Shown in pieces: positions 16,754 through 23,758 of a stretch of 29,284 nt of DNA; within the stretch, counting starts at the first letter, position 1; each line of letters opens with the position of its first letter. This DNA comes from Ferrovibrio sp035304305. GTDB taxonomy: Bacteria > Pseudomonadota > Alphaproteobacteria > Ferrovibrionales > Ferrovibrionaceae. The stretch is taken from positions 1 through 29,284 of the forward strand of contig NZ_DATGQG010000155.1 of NCBI RefSeq assembly GCF_035304305.1, written 5' to 3'. The position numbers were made by a program, and so were the translations under genes. The notes under the pieces are model-generated. The model ran no database searches. It was not told the DNA's origin and saw only the letters and a program-made list of their open reading frames with translations.

Positions 16754-17404
16754 ATGCTCAGAACCCGCACGCCTCCCGGTGACAGGTCGAACCGCCCCCG
16801 CGCTGCCGCGGGCAGCCGCCAGCGCGCCCTCGATGCGGCACTGGCGCTGTTCGAGGCGCAGGGCGTCGCCAATACCACCATTGAGGAAGTGCGCGACCGC
16901 TCGGGAGTGTCGATCGGCAGCCTGTATCATCATTTCGGCAGTCGGGACGGTCTGGTCGCTGCCCTGTTCGACGACCTGCTGGCGGGCTACCGCGCCCATA
17001 TCATGGCCGCTCTGAAGGACAGTACCGATGCCCGCGCCCTGCTGGAGGGTTTCGTCGCCGCCCATATCGGCTGGGCAGTGGCCCATCCCGCCGCGGCACG
17101 CTTCCTGAGCGAGCAGCGGCGCAATCCCGTGATCACCAGAGGCGAAGCGAAGCTGCAGCAGGGCACCGCGGAGTTTCTGCGCCCTCTCCTCGCCCGGCTC
17201 AGGCCGGCGATATCGGCCGGCACGATCCGCAGCCTGCCGCCGGAACTGCTGCTCAGCCTGGCCATCGGCCCGGTGCAGACCTGGACACGACTCTGGCTCA
17301 ACGGGCAGACCGCCCTGAAGCCGGAAACCGCCGCCAGGCGCCTCGGGGAGCTCGTCTGGGCCGCCATCGCGGTGCCGTCGACCTATCCCGGGAGAAAATC
17401 ATGA
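16754..17404 (+). CDS. TetR/AcrR-family transcriptional regulator
   Basis: A 216-residue dimeric repressor type. The N-terminal helix-turn-helix is clear at about residues 17-62: RALDAALALFEAQGVANTT, IEEVRDRSGVSIGSLYHHFG, with the SLYHHF recognition-helix motif of the family, then DGLVAALFDDLLAGYRAHI. The C-terminal two thirds would bind an inducer that cannot be predicted. It starts 11 bp after a double palindrome that is its likely operator, so it probably represses itself and the divergent nitronate monooxygenase-like gene. It overlaps the downstream hotdog gene by 4 bp (ATGA), suggesting that acyl-CoA metabolism and the flavoprotein share one signal. Confidence 0.92.
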   Translation: MLRTRTPPGDRSNRPRAAAGSRQRALDAALALFEAQGVANTTIEEVRDRSGVSIGSLYHHFGSRDGLVAALFDDLLAGYRAHIMAALKDSTDARALLEGFVAAHIGWAVAHPAAARFLSEQRRNPVITRGEAKLQQGTAEFLRPLLARLRPAISAGTIRSLPPELLLSLAIGPVQTWTRLWLNGQTALKPETAARRLGELVWAAIAVPSTYPGRKS

Positions 17405-17880
17405 CGGCGGCATCGGGCCGGAGCGGCATCCTGCAGCAATGGCGGCGCTTCAACGCTTTCCCCCTGGGCCGGAAGCTGTTCAACCGCCTGGTCGGCTTCA
17501 CGGTGCCCTATGCGGCATCCATACAGCCCGACATCCTCGCGATAGAGCCGGGGCTGGCACGGGCGCGCATCCGCGACCGGCGTCGCGTGCGCAATCACCT
17601 GCGCTCCATCCATGCGGTTGCGCTGATCAATCTCGCCGAGATGACCGCCAACATGGCGATGATGAGCATCCAGCCGGGTAACGGTCGCTGGATCGTCACC
17701 GGACTCGATGCAGATTTCGTGAAGAAGGCGCGCGGACCGATCACGGCGGAATGCCGGGTCGCGGATCTGGACTGGTCGACGCCGCGGGATGTCGGTGGCG
17801 AGGTGACGCTGCGGGACCGGAGCGGCAATCTGGTGATGACCGCCAGACCGCGCTGGCGCATCGGGCCGACGACCAGCTGA
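17401..17880 (+). CDS. DUF4442/PaaI-like hotdog thioesterase
   Basis: A 159-residue protein with the fold pattern of hotdog acyl-CoA thioesterases of the DUF4442 group. The core is RARIRDRRRVRNHLRSIHAVALINLAEMTANMAM (about 54-87), in which the N-H...H and L-AE stretch matches the active-site helix of PaaI-type enzymes. Later strands are FVKKARGPITAECRV and the C-terminal VTLRDRSGNLVMTARPRWRI. It probably hydrolyses an acyl-CoA, substrate unknown. Start overlaps the TetR stop by 4 bp, so expression is tied to the regulator. A strong hairpin follows. Confidence 0.8.
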   Translation: MTAASGRSGILQQWRRFNAFPLGRKLFNRLVGFTVPYAASIQPDILAIEPGLARARIRDRRRVRNHLRSIHAVALINLAEMTANMAMMSIQPGNGRWIVTGLDADFVKKARGPITAECRVADLDWSTPRDVGGEVTLRDRSGNLVMTARPRWRIGPTTS

Positions 17881-17890
17881 GGCAAAGCAA

Positions 17891-17918
17891 AAGGCGGCGC
17901 GTTTCCACGCGCCGCCTT
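17891..17918. terminator. bidirectional terminator between convergent genes
   Basis: An 11-bp stem (17891-17901 with 17908-17918) with loop TTTCCA lies between the hotdog gene and the convergent Gly-rich gene. Reading minus, it is followed by TTGCTTTGCC with a TTTT start, so it mainly serves the minus gene; the plus side has only a short T run. Confidence 0.7.
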
Positions 17919-17932
17919 CGCTGAAGATACTG

Positions 17933-18442
17933 CTAGCGCGGCGTGCTGCCGCCGGGCGGTACCGGACGCGTCGGCGTGCCGCCGCCCGGGGTCATGCCGG
18001 GCGGATTGTTCGAACCGCCGGAGCCGCTCGCATCACCCGTGCCGGTATTCCCGGCGCCGGCGCCGCCCGTGGTGCCGGCCGCGCCGGTCCCGGGACCGCC
18101 GGTAGTCGAGCCGCTGCCGGTTCCGGCGGCGCCCGTCGTTCCGCTGGGTCCGGCGGCGCCGCTTCCGCCGACGCCGCTGCCCGTGGTGCCTGTCGTATCG
18201 GACGGGCTCGTGCCGCCTGTCGCCCCTGCGGCTCCACCGGTGCCACCCGTGGTACCGCTGCTGCCGCTTGTTCCGCTGCTGCCGCCTGATCCGCCACTGG
18301 CCTGGGCGAGCTGGTATTCACCGCCCTTGGAGGCCTGGGCATGATAGTCGCAGGCGGCAATGGCCGCCGGCGAGGCAACCAGGGCACCCAGGGCCAGGAC
18401 ACCTGTGGTGAGAAGGCCTGGAGTCATCTTCTTGTCTGTCAT
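17933..18442 (-). CDS. exported Gly/Ser/Thr-rich low-complexity protein
   Basis: A 169-residue protein with no family that I recognise. Residues 1-27 look like a Sec signal peptide: basic MTDKKM, a hydrophobic core LLTTGVLALGALVA, and cleavage near AIAA-CDYH. The mature part begins with a lone Cys and YHAQASKGGEYQLAQ, then becomes about 110 residues of Gly, Ser, Thr, Ala and Pro in irregular GTTG/GGSG repeats, ending in a Pro-rich tail GGGTPTRPVPPGGSTPR. The start at 18442 has AAGGAGATG upstream. An ideal EcfG-type promoter lies about 70 bp before the start, so stress induction is expected. It shares Gly/Ser-rich composition and export with the next PRC-barrel gene; the two may act together in the periplasm or at the surface. 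Confidence 0.75.
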   Translation of the reverse strand: MTDKKMTPGLLTTGVLALGALVASPAAIAACDYHAQASKGGEYQLAQASGGSGGSSGTSGSSGTTGGTGGAAGATGGTSPSDTTGTTGSGVGGSGAAGPSGTTGAAGTGSGSTTGGPGTGAAGTTGGAGAGNTGTGDASGSGGSNNPPGMTPGGGTPTRPVPPGGSTPR

Positions 18443-18509
18443 GGTGCATCTCCTTCGATGCAGCGCCGGAACGCTGCGTTGACCGACTTGCGAGACGGGT
18501 TGGGCCAAG

Positions 18510-18534
18510 AACGGATCGTCAGCACGGAAGTTCC
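18510..18534 (-). promoter_or_regulatory. EcfG-type general stress promoter
   Basis: On the minus strand GGAAC (18534-18530), 16 bp, CGTT (18513-18510): an exact match to the -35/-10 consensus of the alphaproteobacterial general stress sigma factor. It sits about 68 bp before the start of the exported Gly-rich protein and downstream of the PRC-barrel gene. Confidence 0.7.
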
Positions 18535-18553
18535 GTTCTCGACCGGTTACGCC

Positions 18554-19138
18554 CTATTGCTTCTGCATGCTGCCGCCGCTGCGCGCTCCACCGCTCTGGC
18601 TGTCGCTGCCGCCCATCGTTCCGCTGCCTCCGGCACTGAAGACTTTGCCCTTCTGCGCGGAATCGCTGTACTGGTATTCCGGCATATTCTTCAGCTGCTC
18701 CTTGGTCATGGTGGTGGTGATTGCCTGGCCGTTGTCGGCGACCTGCAGATCGTTCCACGACAGGGCGACATCGCGGGACCCGATGCCCAGAAAACCGCCG
18801 ACCGAGACGATGATGTTGCTGACCATGCCGCTGGAATCGACCTGAACCGCTTCCACCTCGCCGATGGTCTCGTTCTGGGCGTTCTTCACATCGGCGCCGA
18901 GCAGTTCCTGCGCCTGCGCCTGGTTCATCTTGCCGGCGCCGCCCATGGAACTGCCCGTGGAACTGCCGGTCATGCTGCCGCTGCCGGAGGTGCCGCCGGG
19001 TGTGGCCGTATCGCTCGCGCCGGTCTGGCCGGAGCTGCCCATGCTGCCCTGACCGGTGGCCGACCCGGCCTGAGCCAGTGCGACGGCCGGAACGGCCAGC
19101 ATCAGCGCACTGAACGTGAATAGGCTTGAGGTCTTCAT
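18554..19138 (-). CDS. exported PRC-barrel domain protein
   Basis: A 194-residue protein with a Sec signal peptide (MKTSSLFTFSALMLAVPAVALAQA, cleavage after about residue 22-24), a Gly/Ser/Thr-rich linker (25-68), and a PRC-barrel-like domain (about 75-150: LLGADVKNAQNETIGEVEAVQVDSSG, IIVSVGGFLGIGSRDVALSW). It ends in another Gly/Ser-rich tail. PRC-barrel domains are small beta-barrels found in photosynthetic reaction centre subunit H, RimM and many stress proteins; periplasmic ones of this kind are widespread in Alphaproteobacteria without a defined role. AGGAGAT gives a strong ribosome binding site. A near-consensus EcfG promoter lies upstream. Confidence 0.88.
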   Translation of the reverse strand: MKTSSLFTFSALMLAVPAVALAQAGSATGQGSMGSSGQTGASDTATPGGTSGSGSMTGSSTGSSMGGAGKMNQAQAQELLGADVKNAQNETIGEVEAVQVDSSGMVSNIIVSVGGFLGIGSRDVALSWNDLQVADNGQAITTTMTKEQLKNMPEYQYSDSAQKGKVFSAGGSGTMGGSDSQSGGARSGGSMQKQ

Positions 19139-19195
19139 GGTGATCTCCTGTTTTTGTGAACACCCGCACGGCTGCCACCGTGCAGGGACCTACCT

Positions 19196-19220
19196 AACCT
19201 TTCGGCCAGCGCGATGTTCC
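19196..19220 (-). promoter_or_regulatory. EcfG-type promoter of the PRC-barrel gene
   Basis: On the minus strand GGAAC (19220-19216), 16 bp, GGTT (19199-19196). It matches the stress consensus except the first base of the -10 (G for C) and lies 58 bp before the PRC-barrel start. A 6-bp hairpin (GCACGG...CCGTGC, 19166-19183) lies in the leader. Confidence 0.55.
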
Positions 19221-19282
19221 GGTGACGCGTGCAACGCTTCGTGATCACGCAGCCGACGATGAATGCGGGACGAGACCCGAAA

Positions 19283-19318
19283 ATTGCGGAAAACCCGACA
19301 GCGTGATTGTTCCGCAAT
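19283..19318. promoter_or_regulatory. 9-bp perfect inverted repeat upstream of the DJ-1-like gene
   Basis: ATTGCGGAA (19283-19291) and TTCCGCAAT (19310-19318) are exact inverted copies with an 18-bp spacer, 58-93 bp before the DJ-1-like start and in the region divergent from the PRC-barrel gene. It may be an operator with half-sites about 2.5 turns apart, or an mRNA hairpin with a large loop. Confidence 0.45.
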
Positions 19319-19375
19319 GCCTGGCGGCGTGAGATGATCGCCTGCATTCGCACCTGCCTGCAGAGAGGATCAGAG

Positions 19376-20047
19376 ATGCAGATCGGATTGCTGCTGTTTC
19401 CGAAGCTCACCCAGCTCGACCTCACCGGCCCCTTCGAGGTGTTCGCGCGCATGCCCGGCGCGACGGTGCATCTCGTCTGGAAATCCCGCGAGCCGATTAC
19501 CTGCGACCGCGGCCTGACCATGATGCCGACGATGGATTACGCCGGCTGTCCGCAGCTCGACGTGATCTGCGTTCCGGGCGGCCCCGGTCAGATTGATCTC
19601 ATGCCCGACGACGAAACGCTGGATTTCCTCCGCCGCCAGTCGGAACGGGCACGATGGGTGACCTCGGTCTGCACGGGCGCGCTGGTGCTGGGCGCCGCAG
19701 GCCTTCTGAAAGGCTATCGCGCGACGACACACTGGGCATCGCATGATCAGCTCGCCCTGCTCGGCGCCATTCCGGTGCAGGAGCGCTGGGTGATAGACCG
19801 CAACCGGGCGACCGGCGGCGGCGTCACGGCGGGCATCGATTTCGCACTCAGGCTGGTCGCCGAGATGGCGGGAGAGGCGACTGCCAAGGCGATCCAGCTC
19901 GGCATCGAATACAACCCCGCGCCGCCCTTCGATGCCGGCCTGCCGCAATCGGCAGGTCCGGAGGTGCTGCAGCGGGTGCAGCCCGCGATGGCGCCAATGC
20001 TGGAAAAACGTCTCGCCGCCACGCGTGCCGCGGCCGCGAGACTCTGA
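19376..20047 (+). CDS. DJ-1/PfpI family protein, isonitrile-hydratase-like
   Basis: A 223-residue cytosolic protein of the DJ-1/PfpI fold. Its features match the isonitrile hydratase (InhA) subgroup, which turns isonitriles into N-substituted formamides: MQIGLLLFPKLTQLDLTGPFEVFARMP with the conserved acidic Glu21, VICVPGGPGQ, the nucleophile-elbow VTSVCTGALVLGAAGLLKGYRATTHW (Cys99), and GGGVTAGIDFALRLVAE. There is no AraC-type DNA-binding domain, so it is an enzyme-like stand-alone form. The ATG at 19376 follows GAGAGGATCAGAG; an upstream in-frame ATG at 19307 would put the inverted repeat inside the gene. Many family members are annotated by homology only, so the substrate is uncertain. It is convergent with the next gene, 3 bp apart. 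Confidence 0.88.
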   Translation: MQIGLLLFPKLTQLDLTGPFEVFARMPGATVHLVWKSREPITCDRGLTMMPTMDYAGCPQLDVICVPGGPGQIDLMPDDETLDFLRRQSERARWVTSVCTGALVLGAAGLLKGYRATTHWASHDQLALLGAIPVQERWVIDRNRATGGGVTAGIDFALRLVAEMAGEATAKAIQLGIEYNPAPPFDAGLPQSAGPEVLQRVQPAMAPMLEKRLAATRAAAARL

Positions 20048-20050
20048 CCG

Positions 20051-21412
20051 TTACTCGGCGGCGCGGGCCCGGGTTTCGGTGAAGGCCTGCTCCATCTCGC
20101 GGCGGAACCGCACCGCGGCATCATCCGCGTCGAAGGCAACGTCCTCCCAGCGCAGAGGCTGGCCTTTCGCGACCGGACGCCTGAGCGAAACGTTGTGGGC
20201 AAGACCGATGGGCAGACCGCCGATGCGCAGCGAGTCCGCCGCCGGCATCAGCCGGCCCCAGACCGTATAGCCGCCCTCGCCGTCGAGCCGCTCGCCGGCC
20301 GCCAGATGGCGCTTCGCCGTGGCGACGACATCGCCGCGGAAACCGTCGGGACAGCCGGTCGGTTCCTGCCTAAGGGCGGCCGAGAGAACAGAAATCGAGA
20401 GTTCAAGTCCGATCAGGTGATAGGGCTTGAACATCGCGCTGTAGCGGCCGCTGTCATCCGTCTTCAGGCCATACTCTGCGAAGCAGCGCTTCACATAGTC
20501 GCTGGGCGCCTCGAAGGTGACATAGACGCCCCAGCGCAGATCACGGAAGACCGGCCTGCCGTCGCGCTCCAGAGAAGAGATCACCTCCACCTGCCCTTTG
20601 TGATGCAGCTGGCCGCCGTCGCTGCGCGGGCGCAGCACCATCGGCAGGTCGTCGACGCCGCAGGGTGGAAAGGCAAGGCCGTCCGGTGCCGGCGTCAGAC
20701 CGCAGGCATTGGCAACCGCCGCCATCTCGATGCCGGACTTGGTGCCGTCGAGAAACGAATTGAACATCTGTGCATTGAAGTCGCCGGACGCCACCTGCTC
20801 GTCCGTGAAGCCGTAATACTTCCAGACCGTCTGCGGCGTCGCGGCATGATAGACCGGCAGATACTTGGTGCCCTTGCCCGCGGCGACGACGTCGAAGCCG
20901 GCCGCCCGCGCCCAGTCCACCATCTCGGCGATCAGGGCGGGCTGGTCGCCATAGGCAAGCGAATAGACGATGCCGGCTTCTTCCGCCTTTCTCGCCAGCA
21001 GCGGTCCGGCCAGCGCATCGGCCTCGACATTGACCATGACGATATGCCGGCGGTGTTCGCAGGCCAGCAGCGCGTGACGGATGCCGGCCGATGGAGAACC
21101 GGTGGCGTCGATCACCACCTCCAGTCCGTCAGCCCTGATCAGGGCCGCGGCATCGTCGGTGACATGCGTCGCGCCGGATTTCACTGCGGTGGCAAAGTCC
21201 GGCGCGCCGATCTGCTCCTGGGTCCAGCCAGCCCGGCCGAGAGAGGCCCGGGCGCGCTCCGGCGACAGATCGGCGACGCCGAGGAGATGCAGGCCGTTCA
21301 GCCGGCGTGCCTGCGCCAGGAACATGGTGCCGAATTTGCCGGCCCCGATCAGGCCCACCCGTACCGGCCGGCCGGCGGCGGCGCGTTTCTGCAGCAGCGT
21401 GAAGAGATTCAT
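20051..21412 (-). CDS. NAD(P)-binding oxidoreductase with SAF domain
   Basis: A 453-residue protein. The N-terminal Rossmann domain (VRVGLIGAGKFGTMFLAQARRL, about 17-38; LLGVADLSPERA) resembles homoserine dehydrogenase and Gfo/Idh/MocA enzymes. The middle holds EADALAGPLLARKAEEAGIVYSLAYGDQPALIAEM and a substrate-like domain. The C-terminus has a SAF domain (about 365-435: LAAGERLDGEGGYTVWGRLMP, PVAKGQPLRWEDVAF), as in sialate synthase and FlgA-type proteins. This architecture is common in Rhizobiales/Rhodospirillales sugar-acid and other catabolic loci, usually without an assigned substrate. Its start overlaps the stop of the PhyH gene by 4 bp, so the two form an operon and may act on the same compound. 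Confidence 0.85.
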   Translation of the reverse strand: MNLFTLLQKRAAAGRPVRVGLIGAGKFGTMFLAQARRLNGLHLLGVADLSPERARASLGRAGWTQEQIGAPDFATAVKSGATHVTDDAAALIRADGLEVVIDATGSPSAGIRHALLACEHRRHIVMVNVEADALAGPLLARKAEEAGIVYSLAYGDQPALIAEMVDWARAAGFDVVAAGKGTKYLPVYHAATPQTVWKYYGFTDEQVASGDFNAQMFNSFLDGTKSGIEMAAVANACGLTPAPDGLAFPPCGVDDLPMVLRPRSDGGQLHHKGQVEVISSLERDGRPVFRDLRWGVYVTFEAPSDYVKRCFAEYGLKTDDSGRYSAMFKPYHLIGLELSISVLSAALRQEPTGCPDGFRGDVVATAKRHLAAGERLDGEGGYTVWGRLMPAADSLRIGGLPIGLAHNVSLRRPVAKGQPLRWEDVAFDADDAAVRFRREMEQAFTETRARAAE

Positions 21413-22209
21413 TCCGCCGCCTCGCGCTTTTCGCGGACCAGCTCCATCAGGCAGTCATCGGCCAGCGGCTCGATCGGCGTGAAATCCCGGTGCGCGATCC
21501 AATCCGGCCGGGTCGGCCTGCGGATGTGGTTGGAAACGGCGCAGAGCGTGAGATAGACGATCTTGCGCGGATAGGGCGTGATGTTGCCCGCCGAGCCGTG
21601 CACGAGATTGCCGTGGAACATGAGTACCGTGCCGGGCTTTCCGGTCGGCGCGACAATGCCGCCCTGCTCCACCAGCGTCGTCACGGTCGCCTTGTCCAGC
21701 GTCCAGAGGGGATAGGATGTGGTCTCGAGATCGTGGCCGGCATTCAGCACGCCGTGGCGGTGGCTCTTCGGGATGAACATGAGCGGGCCGTTGATCGGCA
21801 TCACCTCATCCAGAAAGACGGAGATGTTCATCGCGCGCGGCTCGGGCATTCCGTCGTCGCGCGCCCAGGTGCCGTAATCCTGGTGCCATTGCCAGACCTC
21901 GCCCTCGAAGGCCGCCTTGGCGTTCACCTTGTACTGATGCATGTAGAGCTTTTCGCCGAAGACCTGCTCGACGGGCTCGATCAGGCGCGGATGACGCCCC
22001 AGTCGCCGGAAGGCTTCGTTGTAGGTATGGGCGGCGAAGGCCGTGCGGGGCGCGCCTGATTTCTCGCGCCAGATCTCCTGCCGGTCGAGTCTGTAGATCG
22101 CTTCGCCCTCGCGGCGCAGCAGATCCACCTCCTCGGGCGAGAAGCAGTCCGGAATGATCAGGTAACCCTGCTCGTGGAAGGCCTCGATCTGGTCCTGGGA
22201 CAGACGCAT
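21409..22209 (-). CDS. phytanoyl-CoA dioxygenase (PhyH) family Fe(II)/2-oxoglutarate oxygenase
   Basis: A 266-residue double-stranded beta-helix dioxygenase that should hydroxylate a small molecule using 2-oxoglutarate and O2. The facial triad is clear: His109 and Asp111 in WQWHQDYGTW, His204 in MFHGNLVHGSAGN, with Arg215 placed to bind 2-oxoglutarate. The block WHQDYGTWARDDGMPEPRAMNI and NGPLMFIPKSHRHG resemble ectoine hydroxylase-like members, but no ectABC genes are near, so ectoine is not claimed. It is the first gene of a two-gene unit with the SAF-domain oxidoreductase (4-bp overlap). Its Shine-Dalgarno lies inside a predicted hairpin, suggesting control at translation. Confidence 0.9.
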   Translation of the reverse strand: MRLSQDQIEAFHEQGYLIIPDCFSPEEVDLLRREGEAIYRLDRQEIWREKSGAPRTAFAAHTYNEAFRRLGRHPRLIEPVEQVFGEKLYMHQYKVNAKAAFEGEVWQWHQDYGTWARDDGMPEPRAMNISVFLDEVMPINGPLMFIPKSHRHGVLNAGHDLETTSYPLWTLDKATVTTLVEQGGIVAPTGKPGTVLMFHGNLVHGSAGNITPYPRKIVYLTLCAVSNHIRRPTRPDWIAHRDFTPIEPLADDCLMELVREKREAAE

Positions 22210-22213
22210 GACT

Positions 22214-22238
22214 TCCTCCCATGGGCTCTTCGGGAGGA
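22214..22238 (-). promoter_or_regulatory. hairpin sequestering the PhyH ribosome binding site
   Basis: On the minus strand, TCCTCCC (22238-22232) can pair exactly with GGGAGGA (22220-22214), an 11-nt loop between them. The second arm is the Shine-Dalgarno of the dioxygenase gene, 4 nt before its ATG. Folding would hide the ribosome binding site. Confidence 0.4.
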
Positions 22239-22272
22239 GGCTAGACCTTACCCGTGCTTTGGCAAGACAAAA

Positions 22273-23100
22273 TCAGCGCTGCGCCATTTGCCGCAGCAGC
22301 TGCTCGGTCGCCTCGTCGGCCGGCAGGAAACTCTCGATGCGGAGATCCTGGAGGGTCACGTCCTGCGGCGTGCCAAAGGTGGCGATCATGGTCACCAGAT
22401 TGATCACGAGGCCGTCCTTCGCCACGGAAAAGGTGATCAGCGGCTGCGGCTCGCTGTCCCAGTCGACCCTGCGCCAAAGCTCGTCCACATCCGGATAGCG
22501 CCGCACTTCCGCCAGCACGGAAGCGGCCGCCGGACTGTCCATCGCCTCGCGCTGCAGCCGGTGCAGCAGCGCGGATGCGACTTCCGGCCAGTTGGTGATG
22601 AACGGCCGCGCGCCTTCGGGATGCAGCGGCAGCTTCATGAAGTTGGCCGGCTTCGACGGATCGAAGCGCGGACCGAGAAGGAAGGCGATCATGCGCTGCG
22701 CCGCCTGGTTGGCGAGCTGCAACGTCCAGCCGGCATCGACGACGACGGCGGGAAACGGCTCCTGCTGCTTCAGCAGCAGGTCCAGTGCATGTCTTGCCGC
22801 CTTCAGCTGCGGCTCGTCCAGCCGGCTTTCGCGGTAGGCGCCGGCATAACCCGCCGCGTTCAGCAGGCGGTTGCGTTCGCGCAGCGGCATGTCGAGCAGT
22901 TCTCCGAGATGCAGCGCCATCTGGCGGCTGGGGCGGGCGCGGCCGGATTCGAGGAAGCTGATATGGCGCTGCGAGACGCCGCCGCTTTCGGCAAGTTCGA
23001 GCTGGCTCAGTCCGCGGCGGCGGCGCCATTGCCGCATCAGGGTGCCGAAACTGTCGCGCGGCGCGATCGAGGGCGAGGCTGCGGCGATGCCGGTCGTCAT
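22273..23100 (-). CDS. XRE-family regulator with MmyB-like ligand-binding domain
   Basis: A 275-residue transcription factor. The N-terminal helix-turn-helix at about 17-74 reads FGTLMRQWRRRRGLSQLELAESG, GVSQRHISFLESGRARPSRQM. It is joined to a C-terminal PAS-like MmyB domain (about 100-270: VVVDAGWTLQLANQAAQRMIAF, WPEVASALLHRLQREA) that in relatives binds fatty acids or other hydrophobic ligands. The ATG at 23100 has AGGGAGACC upstream. A membrane-protein gene ends 65 bp upstream on the same strand, so the two are probably one transcript. It probably controls nearby genes, including that membrane protein; the inverted repeat at 23611-23646 is a possible site. Confidence 0.88.
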   Translation of the reverse strand: MTTGIAAASPSIAPRDSFGTLMRQWRRRRGLSQLELAESGGVSQRHISFLESGRARPSRQMALHLGELLDMPLRERNRLLNAAGYAGAYRESRLDEPQLKAARHALDLLLKQQEPFPAVVVDAGWTLQLANQAAQRMIAFLLGPRFDPSKPANFMKLPLHPEGARPFITNWPEVASALLHRLQREAMDSPAAASVLAEVRRYPDVDELWRRVDWDSEPQPLITFSVAKDGLVINLVTMIATFGTPQDVTLQDLRIESFLPADEATEQLLRQMAQR

Positions 23101-23165
23101 GCTGATGGTCTCCCTGCCCTCATGGTTGCCGAGAGGCCGGCGCAAATCCAGCATCGCCATCTCTC

Positions 23166-23588
23166 TCAGGCCGCGGCCGGCTGCGCGCTGCCGCGCAGGG
23201 CCCGGGCTTTCAGCAGGCCGAGCAGTCCCGTGTCGACGGCCACGACCAGCAGCGCGATGATCCCGCCGAGGCTGAACGTCGCGCCATGAGCCGCCAGCAG
23301 CGCAAGGGTGCCGATCACCCAGGCGGCATCGCCGGCAATGGTGACCGCCACGAAGGCGCGCGGAATGCTGCCGCGGAACGAGACGGCCAGCAGCAGGATC
23401 GCATAGGCGGCCAGCACGATGCCGAGTTCCAGCATCACCGTCGCCATCGGGAAACCGAACAGGCTGTCCTGGTCCGGCAGGAGGAAGCCCGCCAGCCAGC
23501 CTGGCGCCACGATCCCGGGCAGGCTGCAGGCAAGGCAGAGGGCGAAATCGAACCGCAGCAGGCGGCGCAGGGCTTGATCCTTGATCAT
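23166..23588 (-). CDS. small integral membrane protein of unknown function
   Basis: A 140-residue hydrophobic protein with about four predicted membrane helices (roughly 13-36, 46-68, 75-99, 104-127), joined by short loops and with Arg-rich ends (MIKDQALRRLLRFD at the start, KARALRGSAQPAAA at the end). No signal peptide, catalytic motif or known domain is visible; it resembles short hypothetical membrane proteins found next to XRE/MmyB regulators. AAAGGAGG lies 5 nt before the ATG, an excellent ribosome binding site. It is the first gene of the unit that continues into the XRE regulator. Confidence 0.75.
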   Translation of the reverse strand: MIKDQALRRLLRFDFALCLACSLPGIVAPGWLAGFLLPDQDSLFGFPMATVMLELGIVLAAYAILLLAVSFRGSIPRAFVAVTIAGDAAWVIGTLALLAAHGATFSLGGIIALLVVAVDTGLLGLLKARALRGSAQPAAA

Positions 23589-23610
23589 GAAAACCTCCTT
23601 TGGCTGATCC

Positions 23611-23646
23611 GTTAAGTGCCAAGATGAGGAATTTCAGGGACTTAAC
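23611..23646. promoter_or_regulatory. GTTAAGT...ACTTAAC inverted repeat
   Basis: Exact 7-bp inverted copies (23611-23617 and 23640-23646) with a 22-bp spacer lie just upstream of the membrane-protein gene, at the edge of the AT-rich divergent region. It is a possible operator for the XRE regulator two genes downstream. Confidence 0.35.
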
Positions 23647-23708
23647 AATTACGTGAGAGGTAATAGCCCAATATGAACATTTAATTACTGTATTTTATTC
23701 TAAATATA

Positions 23709-23758
23709 TCGATAAATCTGTATTTATGTATTGACTCTCCTTATCGAGTGTAAAATAT
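23709..23758 (+). promoter_or_regulatory. AT-rich promoter region of the cys operon
   Basis: The stretch 23645-23765 is far more AT-rich than the rest of the window and separates the divergent membrane-protein and cys genes. It holds TTGACT (23731-23736) and TAAAAT (23751-23756), 14 bp apart, a short spacing for sigma-70. TCGATAA (23709-23715) and TTATCGA (23741-23747) form an inverted repeat that spans the -35, a likely regulator site. No CysB consensus was confirmed. Confidence 0.4.

Noticed and set aside
17943..18344. Proline/valine-rich 133-codon plus-strand frame
   Set aside because: It is the reverse reading of Gly/Thr codons in the exported low-complexity protein. The minus frame has a signal peptide, a Shine-Dalgarno and a promoter; this one has none.
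21409..22209. Ectoine hydroxylase EctD
   Set aside because: The facial-triad region is similar, but no ectABC genes are nearby and the rest is only family-level similar.
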